From M3007 sp964646615 (lineage in GTDB: Bacteria; Bacteroidota; Bacteroidia; Chitinophagales; Saprospiraceae), in the NCBI GenBank assembly GCA_964646615.1, contig CAZYEV010000018.1:1-64000 (forward strand): DNA of 64,000 nt. Reading direction: 5' to 3'. The notes beneath the pieces are model-generated. The model was not told the origin of the DNA. It worked only from the letters and a program-made list of their open reading frames with translations, and searched no databases. Below, piece after piece: positions 1 to 8,639 of the stretch (the stretch's first letter is position 1; each line of letters starts with the position of its first letter). Position numbers and translations under genes: made by a program.

Positions 1-460
1 TTACACATCAACTGCACCGTTACCGAAACCGGCACCCACTGCGCCGGATGAATGGGCGGCGACACCGCAAACTCCAAAATGATCTGGGGCGACTGTTTGC
101 ATAGCGTGAAATCATATTCATCGCCCTCACTCCACAAAATACCCACCGGCCCCAGCGAATAATTACAATTTACAAACGGCAACGAATGATACACGCCCAC
201 CGCCCACACGTAAAAGCCACCCCAAGGCGGTGTGGCGCTGGTTACCTTAGCGTTGCAGTTGCAGGTCTCCGACTCACCGCGCAAAAGCGCTTCTTTGGGC
301 ACAGATAAAACGATTTTCTCACCTGGCCTCAAGGTTTTCAGAAGAGCATAGGTCCCCCCCCCGCAATAGAAGGCTCTGGAGGTGTGGGAGTATTTTCTTC
401 CATCTGCATACAGGTGCTGAAAAGCGCGGCCAGGCCGGTCAAGAGCAATAGTCTTTTCAT
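1..460 (-). pseudogene. secreted/lipoprotein-like protein, frame broken at a G9 tract; 3' end outside window
   Basis: The ATG at 460-458 opens a signal-like start (MKRLLLLTGLAALFSTC, with Cys17 as a poor lipobox candidate), followed by a Pro-rich linker. That frame stops at 338. A run of nine G on the minus strand (352-360 on the plus strand as C) ends in a frame change. In the other frame an uninterrupted coding reading continues to base 1 and out of the window, with several paired cysteines (for example TCNCNAK and FVNCNY) and a Trp/Tyr-rich beta-like composition. A tract of seven or ten G would join the two frames. The gene could therefore be phase-variable, a true pseudogene, or carry a homopolymer sequencing error. 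I do not recognise the family. Confidence 0.55.
352..360 (-). repeat. G9 homopolymer inside a coding frame
   Basis: Nine consecutive G on the minus strand lie exactly where the reading frame of the secreted protein changes. Such tracts are classic slipped-strand sites, but also classic assembly error sites. Confidence 0.8.
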
Positions 461-669
461 AATGGATGGACGTTTGGTGAAGGAATAAATTCCAGGGCCA
501 AAAATATAGCATCTGCACAACGGCTGATAGGAAAAATGGCCTTTTTGCTAAAAATAGCGGTTAGGGCAGCATTTGCTCAGCGCAGAAGCGTGGTATCGCC
601 TCTCTTGCCAAACTACACTTATTCGCTTCCATTGGGCAAGGCTCTAAGGATTTTCTTTCCGCAAAAAGG

Positions 670-2442
670 TTAGAAAAGGGCCAGCTGTGCAGACGCGGGC
701 GATGTCTGTGGACTGAGGCTGTCCAAAAAATCCGTATAATCCTGCTCGCAGGGAATGTCCTCCAGGCAGGCGGCCCGGCATATTGCCTGGATTTGTGAGA
801 AAGGCACGGCCCGGGCTATGGCGACCAGGTCAATGCGCTGGAGGATTTCTTTAGTAAACCTCCGTTTGGCATCTGCAAAAGTGATGGCCGCCAACAATTC
901 GGCGGTGAGTGAAGCATTGAGCAAGGCAAAGGCGATGGCTGCCGGGTTATATTGCTCGAAGCCGATGAAGTAGCAGGTATCGTCGAGCATCAGAGGCTTG
1001 CCGTTCTCAGGAAGCACAAGGGAAAAGACGGGCGTTTTATACAGCCCTGAGATAGCAACTTTATAGGGTAGAAAGGCATAGTCGCCAATGCCGAAGATAG
1101 AGAATGGCGGTTTGTTCTGGTAGATGCTCGATTTTCGTCGGGCAAATCGCTCCCCATGGGCGCTCAGGTAGCGATAGGTGAACGGATACCTCTCCCGGAT
1201 ATAGGAAGTGTCCTGGCCTATCTTGCGCTGTGTAACGATGGTGTACCTTCTCGCCTTTGCTATCCAATTGCCTTTGAGGTCTGAGCTTTTCAGCAACCCA
1301 AACACCAAGTCGTCCTCTATGGAAATTTTGGGGTCAGCAGCGCTGGCAAAGTGATCTCCGACGCGCTCCAGCTCCATGACGGCCGCGCAGTCGTGCTTAA
1401 GTCCTTGCCGCCATTCGAGTGGGCATGCACCGTCAAACGCCTGCACCCGGCAATATTTCTCCACATCGGAAACAAATTTGTTCCCTTCCCAGCCGTATCG
1501 AATAGAAACGGGTTTAGAGGCTTCCCAATCGGTTCGCGTGCATTGCATGGCTGGCGTGTGGTCGAAATCGCATACCAATAAAGACGCTTCCACGGAGGCC
1601 CCAAAGGCTTTTTGAGCATCTATAGCATACTGCTCCAGACGGCCTATGCGCAAACGCCGGCTTTGCTGCTCGAACAACAGGTTTTTGATGACCGTGTTCT
1701 TTACCAAAAAGGCCATGCTGCCCGGCTGGTGTTGAAATGCTTGCAGCAGCATCAGCACGATGGACTCACCAATATCGAAGTTGCTCTTGCCGGTGAGCGC
1801 ATCCAGTCCATTGAGCTTTCGGAAGTTTTTCTTCGGCGGAAGATTTGCGGCGTCCATGGCGCCAAGTTGCGCATTGGTTATCCAGGGAGGATTTCCTAAC
1901 ACCAGCACTCTCTTCCCGGAACTTTTCTGGCTTATGCTCTGAAAATCAACCTTAAACACATCCTGGTGGATGAGCTCAATCCGCGGGGGCTTTTGGTGTG
2001 GGTGCTCCAAGAAGTATTGGAGTATGGCTAATTTCGCTGCCCATACGTAAGGCTTGTAAATCTCGATGCCAACCACCCATTCCAGCTCAGGAAAGGCCTT
2101 CAAGGCCGCTATGATAAATGTACCCTTCCCGAACGTCGGCTCGATCAGCACCTGCGGAGCGCCGTTGCGCTGTTTCATTAAACCAACCACCCGCTCGGCC
2201 AGATCGGCACGGGTTTGAAAATCGCCGTAGGCCGCCCGGTCGTCGTCAGGCAATAAGGCATGCACTTCGGTGAGATGCCCGGCGGATGCCTCCCAGTCGG
2301 CATCCGTTTCAAAAAAGGAGACGATGCCACACAGGGCTTTGAGGTGCCGATTAACCCCGGCCAAATCCGTATTCTTTTGAAAAATACGCTTCAGAAAAGA
2401 GCGAAGCTCAGGGCCAATGTGTGCTTCTTGCAACAGGCTCAT
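670..2442 (-). CDS. type II restriction-modification DNA methyltransferase (N6-adenine type)
   Basis: A protein of about 590 residues. An AdoMet-binding motif (EPTFGKGTF) is followed by the catalytic motif IV NPPW (VLGNPPWIT), the hallmark of N6-adenine methyltransferases; the C-terminal half should hold target recognition. I chose the ATG at 2442 because it overlaps the TGA of the upstream restriction gene as ATGA, typical translational coupling; an open frame extends further upstream to 2523 but would overlap that gene deeply. It presumably protects the host from the neighbouring nuclease. Codon use is less GC-rich than in the core genes, which fits horizontal transfer. Specificity cannot be read from the sequence. 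Confidence 0.85.
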   Translation of the reverse strand: MSLLQEAHIGPELRSFLKRIFQKNTDLAGVNRHLKALCGIVSFFETDADWEASAGHLTEVHALLPDDDRAAYGDFQTRADLAERVVGLMKQRNGAPQVLIEPTFGKGTFIIAALKAFPELEWVVGIEIYKPYVWAAKLAILQYFLEHPHQKPPRIELIHQDVFKVDFQSISQKSSGKRVLVLGNPPWITNAQLGAMDAANLPPKKNFRKLNGLDALTGKSNFDIGESIVLMLLQAFQHQPGSMAFLVKNTVIKNLLFEQQSRRLRIGRLEQYAIDAQKAFGASVEASLLVCDFDHTPAMQCTRTDWEASKPVSIRYGWEGNKFVSDVEKYCRVQAFDGACPLEWRQGLKHDCAAVMELERVGDHFASAADPKISIEDDLVFGLLKSSDLKGNWIAKARRYTIVTQRKIGQDTSYIRERYPFTYRYLSAHGERFARRKSSIYQNKPPFSIFGIGDYAFLPYKVAISGLYKTPVFSLVLPENGKPLMLDDTCYFIGFEQYNPAAIAFALLNASLTAELLAAITFADAKRRFTKEILQRIDLVAIARAVPFSQIQAICRAACLEDIPCEQDYTDFLDSLSPQTSPASAQLALF

Positions 2443-3107
2443 AGATTGATGGAATGAGTTACCCTCACAATGCCCTCGATAGGCTCGCTCAAATGTAAAA
2501 TGCGATGATACTGTAATCGCCATTGTAGGGCGTTAGAAATAGTCAGGTAGCCCTGAACCGGCGGATTCGCTAAAATATGTTGGGCCATCGTGCGCAAAGT
2601 CAGTTCATCTGCGGGAATGTTGCGGTCACTCAAGTATGCTGCAATATCCTACTCGTTAGCGCCATCCTTCACTAATTCGCGCAGTCGGAGCGTAGTCGTG
2701 TAGTCTCCTGTTCGTTCTTTTTCGATAAAAATGCACGATACGAAATCCAGGAAGGACGTCCGGGCAGCAGGGTCGTCCCGCTTGTCATACACGAAGACCA
2801 GCAGATGGTAGCCCAGTCCGAAAATTTTTTGCCGGGGGTCTTTAAACGGACACGACGACTGCGGTTGCCGAACGGAGGTAACCTTAATATCCGTTTCGAT
2901 GCCTGCACCCGGCAAGTCAATACCACTGGCTGAGCTGCCCACTTCCAGCACATAGCGCTCTTGCAACTGCTGTTTGAACGTGTGTTCGATAAACGTGCCG
3001 ACAGCCTTTCCATCCGTTACGCCGAAAAGATCGGGGATAGAGCGCGCCTGCTCACAGAAAGCAGCGGCTTCAGCCAAAAGCGCCGGGAGCGTCAGGGCGG
3101 GTTTCAT
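2439..3107 (-). pseudogene. type II restriction endonuclease with in-frame amber codon
   Basis: One continuous frame of 223 codons from ATG 3107 to TGA 2439, interrupted by a single TAG at 2651-2649 (codon 153). Upstream of it are a likely PD-(D/E)xK core (GIDLP followed by ETDIKVTS) and a conserved-looking stretch RQKIFGLGYHLLVFVYDK; downstream the frame stays coding for another 69 residues and overlaps the methyltransferase start by ATGA. A CAG to TAG change would explain it. A GTG start six bases earlier is possible but the ATG is preferred. An internal TTG (2633) could restart the tail. The enzyme is probably inactive, truncated or made by readthrough; a base error is also possible. Confidence 0.7.
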
Positions 3108-3314
3108 GCACACGCTTTTTTTTCAGGCGTAAAGATAGTGCTTGCAAAGCGGGTCGCGGAGGTCGTGCGTTTTCCCCAACGATCAGGATTTTGGAAATCC
3201 CGCCTATACCACAGTTGCCCCCCTGAGCCAGAGCACCTCTGCCTGTGCTTAAGAATTTTTTCTCATCTTCACCCGGCGATTTACTCAACACCTTGAGTAA
3301 ATCTGCTCACATCT

Positions 3315-3550
3315 TTGAGTAAAAAACGGCCCACGTATCGCAGACTGCTTTATGGATTGCTGAAAAGCCGGCTGGAAGAGCCCAGGAGGTTCATCCATGT
3401 GCTCGTTGGCCCACGTCAGGTGGGCAAGACGCTCCCAAAGAAGCGGTAACTTCACACTCAGGCAGCACAACACAGTGCATTTATCTGGTGGGCAAAGAGG
3501 GCCTGCCCTGGGCGGAGTTGCTCAGACTATCGCCGGAGGCGCTGTTCTGA
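3315..3550 (+). pseudogene. remnant of DUF4143-type AAA ATPase
   Basis: From TTG 3315 a 44-codon frame reads like the N terminus of an AAA_14/DUF4143 ATPase, including RRFIHVLVGPRQVGKT with the Walker A lysine, and stops at 3449 straight after the P-loop. From about 3460 to the TGA at 3548, in a different frame, a segment reads IYLVGKEGLPWAELL and ends EALF, which resembles the usual C terminus of the same family (LIGGEGIP-EEFL pattern). The middle of about 300 residues is missing. This is therefore a gene collapsed by an internal deletion. Its end overlaps the 3' end of the lyase gene on the other strand. Confidence 0.6.
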
Positions 3551-4864
3551 GCCATGCTGGTGGGCGCCTTGCTGCGGGGCCTCCTCCTGCGCTTCGCACA
3601 CGGGCGACATCTGGCAGGCCTTGTCGAGCGCCTGCTCTAAGTCCCACCACAGGTCTTCCACGTTTTCCACGCCTACCGACAGGCGGATGAGCGCATCCGT
3701 GATGCCGAAGGCGGCCTTTTCTTCCGGAGCCATGCCTGCATGCGTCATGGTGGCCGGGTGCTGAGCCAGCGACTCGGTGCTGCCCAGGCTGACAGCCAGC
3801 TTGATGATTTTCAGGTGATTGAGAAACGCGAAGGCTTCGCGTTCGCCGCCCTTCACCTCGAAGGAGACCATGGCCCCCGGCGAAGCGCACTGACGGCGAT
3901 AGGTTTCGTAAGCCGCACCGTCAGCAGGCGTCAGTAGACCTAAGTAGTGCACGCGCTCCACCAAAGGGTGCTCCTGCAGCCTTTGAGCCAGCACCTGGGC
4001 GTTTTCGGCCTGCTTTTCCATGCGCAGTTTGAGCGTCTCCAAGCTGCGCAGCAGCAGCCAACCGGTATGCGGGGCGATCATGTTGCCCAAAAACGTGCGC
4101 AGCGTCTTGACACGCGCAATAAGCGCTGCCGAGCCGAGGCAAGCCCCGGCAATGACGTCGCTGTGGCCGCCGATGTACTTGGTGGCAGAGTAGAGCACCA
4201 AATCTGCCCCATGCCGCAGCGGGTGCTGCCACAGCGGGCCTAAATACGTATTGTCCACAGCCACAAGCACGCGGCGCTCCGGCGCACTGAAGCGGTCGGC
4301 TACGGCGCGGCACATGGCAATGTCCACCAGATCATTGGTCGGGTTGGCCGGCGTTTCGATGAAGATCATGGCTAAGCGCTCCCGATGGCCCGACTGCTCC
4401 ACCAGCTGCACCAATTCCTCCTGGGTGGCGCGGGGCCGAAAACCCAACACGTGAACGCCCCATTTGGGTAAAATGTGGTGTACAAAGTGGCTCGTGCCCC
4501 CGTAAAGCGGATTGCTGTACAGCAGCAGATCGCCCGGCTGCAAAAACTCCAGCAACACCGTCGTGATGGCCGACATGCCGCTCTCGAAGGCAGCGCAGGC
4601 TTCAGCACCGTCCCACAGCGTCAGGCGGTCTTCCAGAATCTCCATGTCGGGGTTGTTCAGCCGGCTGTAAATGAGGCCCGTCTTCTCGCGCGCGCCTTTC
4701 TCGCGCAGGCCATAGGCCACTTCAAAAAACGCTTTGCCCGCCTCCGCACTCCGAAAGGCAAACGTGGACGTCTGGAAAATCGGGCATTTCACCGCCCCCT
4801 CCGACCATTCGGGCCGATACCCGTAGGACATCATGAGCGTCTCCGGATGCAAGGTCTTTTTCAT
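3527..4864 (-). CDS. PLP-dependent gamma-type sulfur amino acid lyase (methionine gamma-lyase / cystathionine gamma-synthase family)
   Basis: A 445-residue Cys/Met metabolism PLP enzyme. The Schiff-base lysine is K229 in YSATKYIGGHSD; the active-site tyrosine lies in PLYGGT (Y121). In the well-studied methionine gamma-lyase the residue two after that tyrosine is cysteine; here it is Gly123, so methionine lyase activity is not assured and cystathionine lyase or synthase activity is possible. The last 25 or so residues are a Gln/Ala/Glu-rich tail with no clear homology, in the stretch that overlaps the neighbouring ATPase remnant. It is transcribed away from an Lrp-family regulator across an AT-rich 138-bp gap, which suggests amino-acid-responsive control. 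Confidence 0.85.
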   Translation of the reverse strand: MKKTLHPETLMMSYGYRPEWSEGAVKCPIFQTSTFAFRSAEAGKAFFEVAYGLREKGAREKTGLIYSRLNNPDMEILEDRLTLWDGAEACAAFESGMSAITTVLLEFLQPGDLLLYSNPLYGGTSHFVHHILPKWGVHVLGFRPRATQEELVQLVEQSGHRERLAMIFIETPANPTNDLVDIAMCRAVADRFSAPERRVLVAVDNTYLGPLWQHPLRHGADLVLYSATKYIGGHSDVIAGACLGSAALIARVKTLRTFLGNMIAPHTGWLLLRSLETLKLRMEKQAENAQVLAQRLQEHPLVERVHYLGLLTPADGAAYETYRRQCASPGAMVSFEVKGGEREAFAFLNHLKIIKLAVSLGSTESLAQHPATMTHAGMAPEEKAAFGITDALIRLSVGVENVEDLWWDLEQALDKACQMSPVCEAQEEAPQQGAHQHGSEQRLRR

Positions 4865-5002
4865 AACAGTGCCATTTTTTGAACAAAACTAAGCCATCTA
4901 CACCCGATTTTCTGCCTTTATGTTTTATTTAAGAAAACAAAACTGATAGAGCAGCCATTTTAAGAAAAAACATCTTTCCAGCAAAACAAAACCACCTCCG
5001 TC
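4865..5002. promoter_or_regulatory. AT-rich divergent control region (lyase / Lrp)
   Basis: This 138-bp stretch between two divergent genes is far richer in A and T than its surroundings, with several A-tracts (AAAACAAAAC-like). That is the usual form of Lrp/AsnC target DNA. No exact operator could be defined by eye. Confidence 0.5.
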
Positions 5003-5476
5003 ATGGAAAAAAAATCGGACGCCTTAGACGCCACCGACCGCACCATCCTGCGCCTGCTGCAGCAAAACGCCTACCTGACGACCAAAGAAATTGCCGCACC
5101 ATTGGGCCTGACCACCACACCCGTACACGAGCGCATCAAGCGCTTAGAGCGCGAAGGCTACATCGAGCGCTACACCGCCGTCGTCAATCGCCGCAAGGCT
5201 GGGCTGCCCCTGCTGGTCTTCTGCGACGTGGCCCTCAAAGAGCACAACCGCGAGTACCTGCTCTGCTTCGAGCAGTTCGTCGGCCAGTTCGACGAGGTGC
5301 TCGAATGCTACCACGTTACCGGCCAGTACGATTACACCCTCAAAGTCGTCGTGGCCGACATGGACGCCTATCAGCGTTTTATCAAAGAAAAACTCGCCAC
5401 CCTGGAAAACATCGGGCGCGTGCAAAGCCACTTCGTCATGACGGAAGTGAAAAGCACTACGGCGCTGCCCGTGTAA
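5003..5476 (+). CDS. Lrp/AsnC family transcriptional regulator
   Basis: A 157-residue protein of standard length. The N-terminal winged helix-turn-helix starts with LDATDRTILRLLQQNAYLTT and contains LGLTTTPVHERIKRLEREGYI; a C-terminal RAM (AsnC ligand-binding) domain follows, with YHVTGQYDYTLKV. It stands next to and opposite the PLP lyase, so that gene is the natural target, and local autoregulation is likely. The ligand is probably an amino acid such as methionine, but this is inference from the neighbour. A small inverted repeat (ACAGGC-TTTT-GCCTGT) overlaps the stop codon; it lacks a good T-tract. Confidence 0.9.
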   Translation: MEKKSDALDATDRTILRLLQQNAYLTTKEIAAPLGLTTTPVHERIKRLEREGYIERYTAVVNRRKAGLPLLVFCDVALKEHNREYLLCFEQFVGQFDEVLECYHVTGQYDYTLKVVVADMDAYQRFIKEKLATLENIGRVQSHFVMTEVKSTTALPV

Positions 5477-5557
5477 CAGGCTTTTGCCTGTGCTCCTTCC
5501 CGCGCAGAAAAAGTCGCTTTCATGGCCGGTATTTGCCGCATCAAAACCGCCGCACCC

Positions 5558-5966
5558 ATGACGGTACAAGCCCAGAAGAAGACCTATGCCGACCTGCAGG
5601 CCTTAGACCTGCTGGAAGGCGATACCGGCATTTACGAGTGGATACAAGGAGAAATTATGCGACGCGCCTCTCCCCATACGCCGTACCAGCAAGTAGCCCT
5701 GTGTCTGGTGCGTTCTCTCGATCGCTACAAAAAAGAAGGCCGCTTATCTCTTCTTTGCTCCTTACGACGTCTATTTCGACGAACACAACGCCGGCATTCA
5801 GCCCACTATCCTCTTTGTGCAGCAAGCGCGCAGCATCAAGGTGTATGTGCTCGAAAACGACCGCTACCACCTGACCGACTACGCCGCCGAAGAGGGCACC
5901 GTAGCCTCAAAGGTGCTGGAAGGGCTAGCCGTGGAGGTAAGGGCGATTTTTGGGTATGAAAGTTGA
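5558..5966 (+). pseudogene. decayed Uma2-family (DUF820) endonuclease
   Basis: The start at 5558 reads as a Uma2 protein (MTVQAQKKTYADL, then GIYEWIQGEIMRRASPHTPY and a leucine-rich helix). Near 5745 the frame shifts by one base; the other frame continues FAPYDVYFDEHNAG and QPTILFV, then jumps directly to IKVYVLENDRYHLTDYAAEEG and ends at 5966. The central part of the family, with the catalytic region, is missing between QPTILFV and IKVYVLEN. So there is both a frameshift and an internal deletion. These genes are often in multicopy families in Bacteroidota and Cyanobacteria. Confidence 0.7.
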
Positions 5967-6068
5967 AGAGGAAGGGAAAATTTCAGAAGCAGGGAGGATG
6001 CCTCACAGCCTTTTTGGCGTCCCTGCCAATAACCCTTATTTTGCGCCCGAAAACGAAAAAGCGTGCCT

Positions 6069-8279
6069 ATGCCCGACCAACCCTTGCGTGTCTTCATCAG
6101 CTATGCCCACGAAAGCGACGCCCTGCGCCAGAGCGTGTGGGCGCTGGCCGAATACCTGCGCCAGCAGGGCCTGTATGTCCTGACCGATCACCCCTATGAG
6201 CACCGCGCCCCGCGCGAGGGCTGGCGCGCCTGGATGCAGCACGGCATCGAGGACACCGATTGCGTGCTTATCGTATGCACGCCCAGGTACAGGGCCAGAT
6301 TCGAAAAGCGCGACGCTGACCAGCCCGGTGGCTATGGTCGCGCCTGGGAGGGTGCCCTCATCTCGCAGCAGCTGTACGAAAGCAAGCTGCAAAACGACCG
6401 CTTCATCCCCATTCTGCCTGATGGCGGCGACCCGGCCGATGTGCCAGCTGTGCTGCGCGACCACAGCAACCTCCTGCGCTTCCCCTCGCAGCAGGAGCGC
6501 ATCTTCCGTGCCATAACAGACGACATGCCCGACCCCAATGCCGGCGTGCAGCCCTACCGGCGCCGCCCTCCGGGCCTGCTCATCGCCGAAGACGCCCGGC
6601 TGGCGCCCAACCTGAGCGACGTTTATGGCCGCGAGGCAGAGATCGCTCAGGTCGTGGCTTTCCTGAACGGCGCCGAAAGCGCTGCCCAGGTCGTGGCTCA
6701 GGTAACCGGCACCGGCGGCATTGGCAAGACGGAAGTCTGCAAGCGCGCCCTGCGCCAGTGGCTGCAGCAAAACCCGGGCAGCCGCGCCTTTTGGGTCGGC
6801 GTGCCCGATGGCGCCACCCCAGAAGCCTGCGCCGATGCCATCGCCCGCGCCCTGGGATATGAGGGTCTGGAAAGCATCGAACAGCTGTTGCCACTCCTCA
6901 AGCCCGGCATTTACTACCTGGACAACCTGGAAAGCCTGGACTCTTCCGAAGGCAACGCCCTGCTGCGCCGCCTGCAACAGGTGGGCGGCGCGCGTCTGCT
7001 GGCCTCTTCGCGCGCCCGGCTGAGTGCTTTGGGCAAACCTATCGAAATAGAAGCCCTGCCCATAGACGCCGCCGTCAGCACTTTCCAGGACGCCTGGACG
7101 GGCCGCCCCACCGAAGCCGCAGACACCCCCGAACTGCGCACTTTCCTGCAACAAGACCTCAGTTGCCATCCGCTGTCCATCGTGCTGGTGGCCGCGCTGG
7201 GCGACTGGAAGCCCCTGAACACCCTCATGCAGGACTGGCGCGCTAAAGGTACCGCACTGGCCCATTCCGAATGCGACCCCACGCGCCGCGGAAGCCTGCC
7301 CGTATCGCTACGCCTGACCAGCGACGCCCTGGCCCAACGACACCCCGGCACCCTGGCCCTGTGGACAGCAGCGGCCCTCTTCCCCGACGGCATAGACCAA
7401 CCCGCCCTCGAGTGGCTGTACCGGACAACCCCCGAGGTCAACGACAAAGCCCTGCAACTGCTAACCCAGCACCGCGTACTGCGCCGCGAGGGCGAGCGCT
7501 ACGCCATGCTCGCCCCACTGGCCCGATTCGCCTTAGACCAGGCCCATCAGCACACCAATGGTTTCGACTGGGCGGCCACTCGAAGCGCATGGCTCCTCTA
7601 CTTTCTCGGCCTCGTCCAGGCCGCCGATAGCATCGCCAGCACGGATACCGCGCTCGCTGCACGACGCGCCCTGATAGACCGATTCAACGCTCTACACCGC
7701 TTCCTGCACGAACTCTGCCGCGAAGCAACTCCGGACGCCGACGCATTGGCCGCATTTCAAGGCGGGCTGCGCAACCAGTACCAGTTTAGCGCCGTCCTCG
7801 GGCGCGAAATAGCCGAAGCTATTGAAAAAAAACTGGCGCAAAGCCCCCAACACAGCCGCAGCCGAGCCAACACGCTTCAGTCGCTGGGCGATTTGGAACG
7901 TCGCTTAGGCAGGGTGGAAAAAGCCCGAGAGCACTATGAAATGGCCTTGCAACTGTTTCAAAAAGAACAAGCAGATCTGGGCCGAGCCAACACGCTTCAG
8001 TCGCTGGGCGATTTGGAGGCCATGACCAACCACCCCGCCATCGCCGCAGAGCGTTATCGGGACGCACTGCAACTTTACGAGCGCGAGCAAGATCCGGTAG
8101 GCCTTATCAATACCTGTATCTCGATGGCTCGCTTAAACCACTTCTTCGGCCCACAGGGCCAGCCGCCGCTTTCGGCTGAGCAATGGCATGCCCAGGCCTT
8201 AGCCATTGCTCAGCATACGGGCGTAGCGTACTATATTCAGCATGTCGAAGAGGTAGGGCGGCAGCTGTTCGGCCGCTGA
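6069..8279 (+). CDS. SEFIR-STAND NTPase-TPR protein, NLR-like, candidate defence protein
   Basis: A protein of about 736 residues. Residues 5-150 are a SEFIR/TIR-like domain (LRVFISYAHESD, then CVLIVCTPRYRARF, WEGALISQQLY and RFIPIL). A STAND-type NTPase follows, with Walker A GTGGIGKTEV at about residue 214 and a Walker B-like GIYYLDNLES at about 280, then a winged-helix-like section. At about residues 598-690 there are tetratricopeptide repeats with 40-residue spacing. This order is that of bacterial NLR-like receptors, in which the repeats sense a trigger and the SEFIR domain is effector or adaptor. A GTG six bases upstream (6063) is an alternative start. It has no obvious partner gene here. 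Function is inferred from architecture only. Confidence 0.8.
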   Translation: MPDQPLRVFISYAHESDALRQSVWALAEYLRQQGLYVLTDHPYEHRAPREGWRAWMQHGIEDTDCVLIVCTPRYRARFEKRDADQPGGYGRAWEGALISQQLYESKLQNDRFIPILPDGGDPADVPAVLRDHSNLLRFPSQQERIFRAITDDMPDPNAGVQPYRRRPPGLLIAEDARLAPNLSDVYGREAEIAQVVAFLNGAESAAQVVAQVTGTGGIGKTEVCKRALRQWLQQNPGSRAFWVGVPDGATPEACADAIARALGYEGLESIEQLLPLLKPGIYYLDNLESLDSSEGNALLRRLQQVGGARLLASSRARLSALGKPIEIEALPIDAAVSTFQDAWTGRPTEAADTPELRTFLQQDLSCHPLSIVLVAALGDWKPLNTLMQDWRAKGTALAHSECDPTRRGSLPVSLRLTSDALAQRHPGTLALWTAAALFPDGIDQPALEWLYRTTPEVNDKALQLLTQHRVLRREGERYAMLAPLARFALDQAHQHTNGFDWAATRSAWLLYFLGLVQAADSIASTDTALAARRALIDRFNALHRFLHELCREATPDADALAAFQGGLRNQYQFSAVLGREIAEAIEKKLAQSPQHSRSRANTLQSLGDLERRLGRVEKAREHYEMALQLFQKEQADLGRANTLQSLGDLEAMTNHPAIAAERYRDALQLYEREQDPVGLINTCISMARLNHFFGPQGQPPLSAEQWHAQALAIAQHTGVAYYIQHVEEVGRQLFGR
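7861..8018 (+). repeat. exact direct repeat inside the TPR region
   Basis: A segment of about 37 bp starting GCCGAGCCAACACGC occurs at 7861 and again, unchanged, at 7981, exactly 120 bp (40 codons, one TPR unit) apart. Recombination between the copies would add or remove one TPR without changing frame. Confidence 0.85.
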
Positions 8280-8610
8280 CATCGCCCCGATACAGCACCA
8301 ACCGCAGACAGGGTCGCCCCTTAGCTCCGGCGAGGCTCTCGCCTCACTGAACCCTATTCCCGGCGTTCTACCCTAATCACCACCCGCTATCTACCCTCCT
8401 GACAAACATCGCATCTGCGGCAACGGGTATGGCAATAGCGACGAGGTTAGATGCCCCGCACCCTCACCTCGTAGAGGTGAAATGTCTATAGCGCAAAACA
8501 CCCCATTTAAACGACCTCGCAAGGGGCGAGACATTTCCGGTTGCGCTGCCGGCACAGCGACATGGCTCGCTTTGCAAAAATTTAACTTGTACGTTTGCGA
8601 GCAGCCCCCA
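8280..8610. other. intergenic region without a recognisable gene
   Basis: No convincing coding frame on either strand. A loose inverted pair, CTCGTAGAGGTGAAATGTC near 8467 and CTCGCAAGGGGCGAGACATTT near 8515, could form a weak structure. The right end leads into the promoter of the cysteine operon. Confidence 0.5.
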
Positions 8611-8618
8611 TACCTTTG
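8611..8618 (+). promoter_or_regulatory. Bacteroidota -7 box of the peroxiredoxin/cysteine operon
   Basis: TACCTTTG, a perfect TAnnTTTG match, lies 21 bp before the ATG of the first cysteine-rich leader peptide. A TTG at 8587 may serve as the -33 element. The predicted transcript start is near 8624. Confidence 0.7.
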
Positions 8619-8639
8619 AGGCGAAGTTTTAACGCACGT

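Noticed and set aside
5476..5491. Terminator at the end of the Lrp gene
   Set aside because: The inverted repeat overlaps the stop codon and has only six pairs and no T-tract.
6036..7265. 409-residue minus-strand frame opposite the SEFIR protein
   Set aside because: GC-rich antisense shadow; the plus strand has clear domains.
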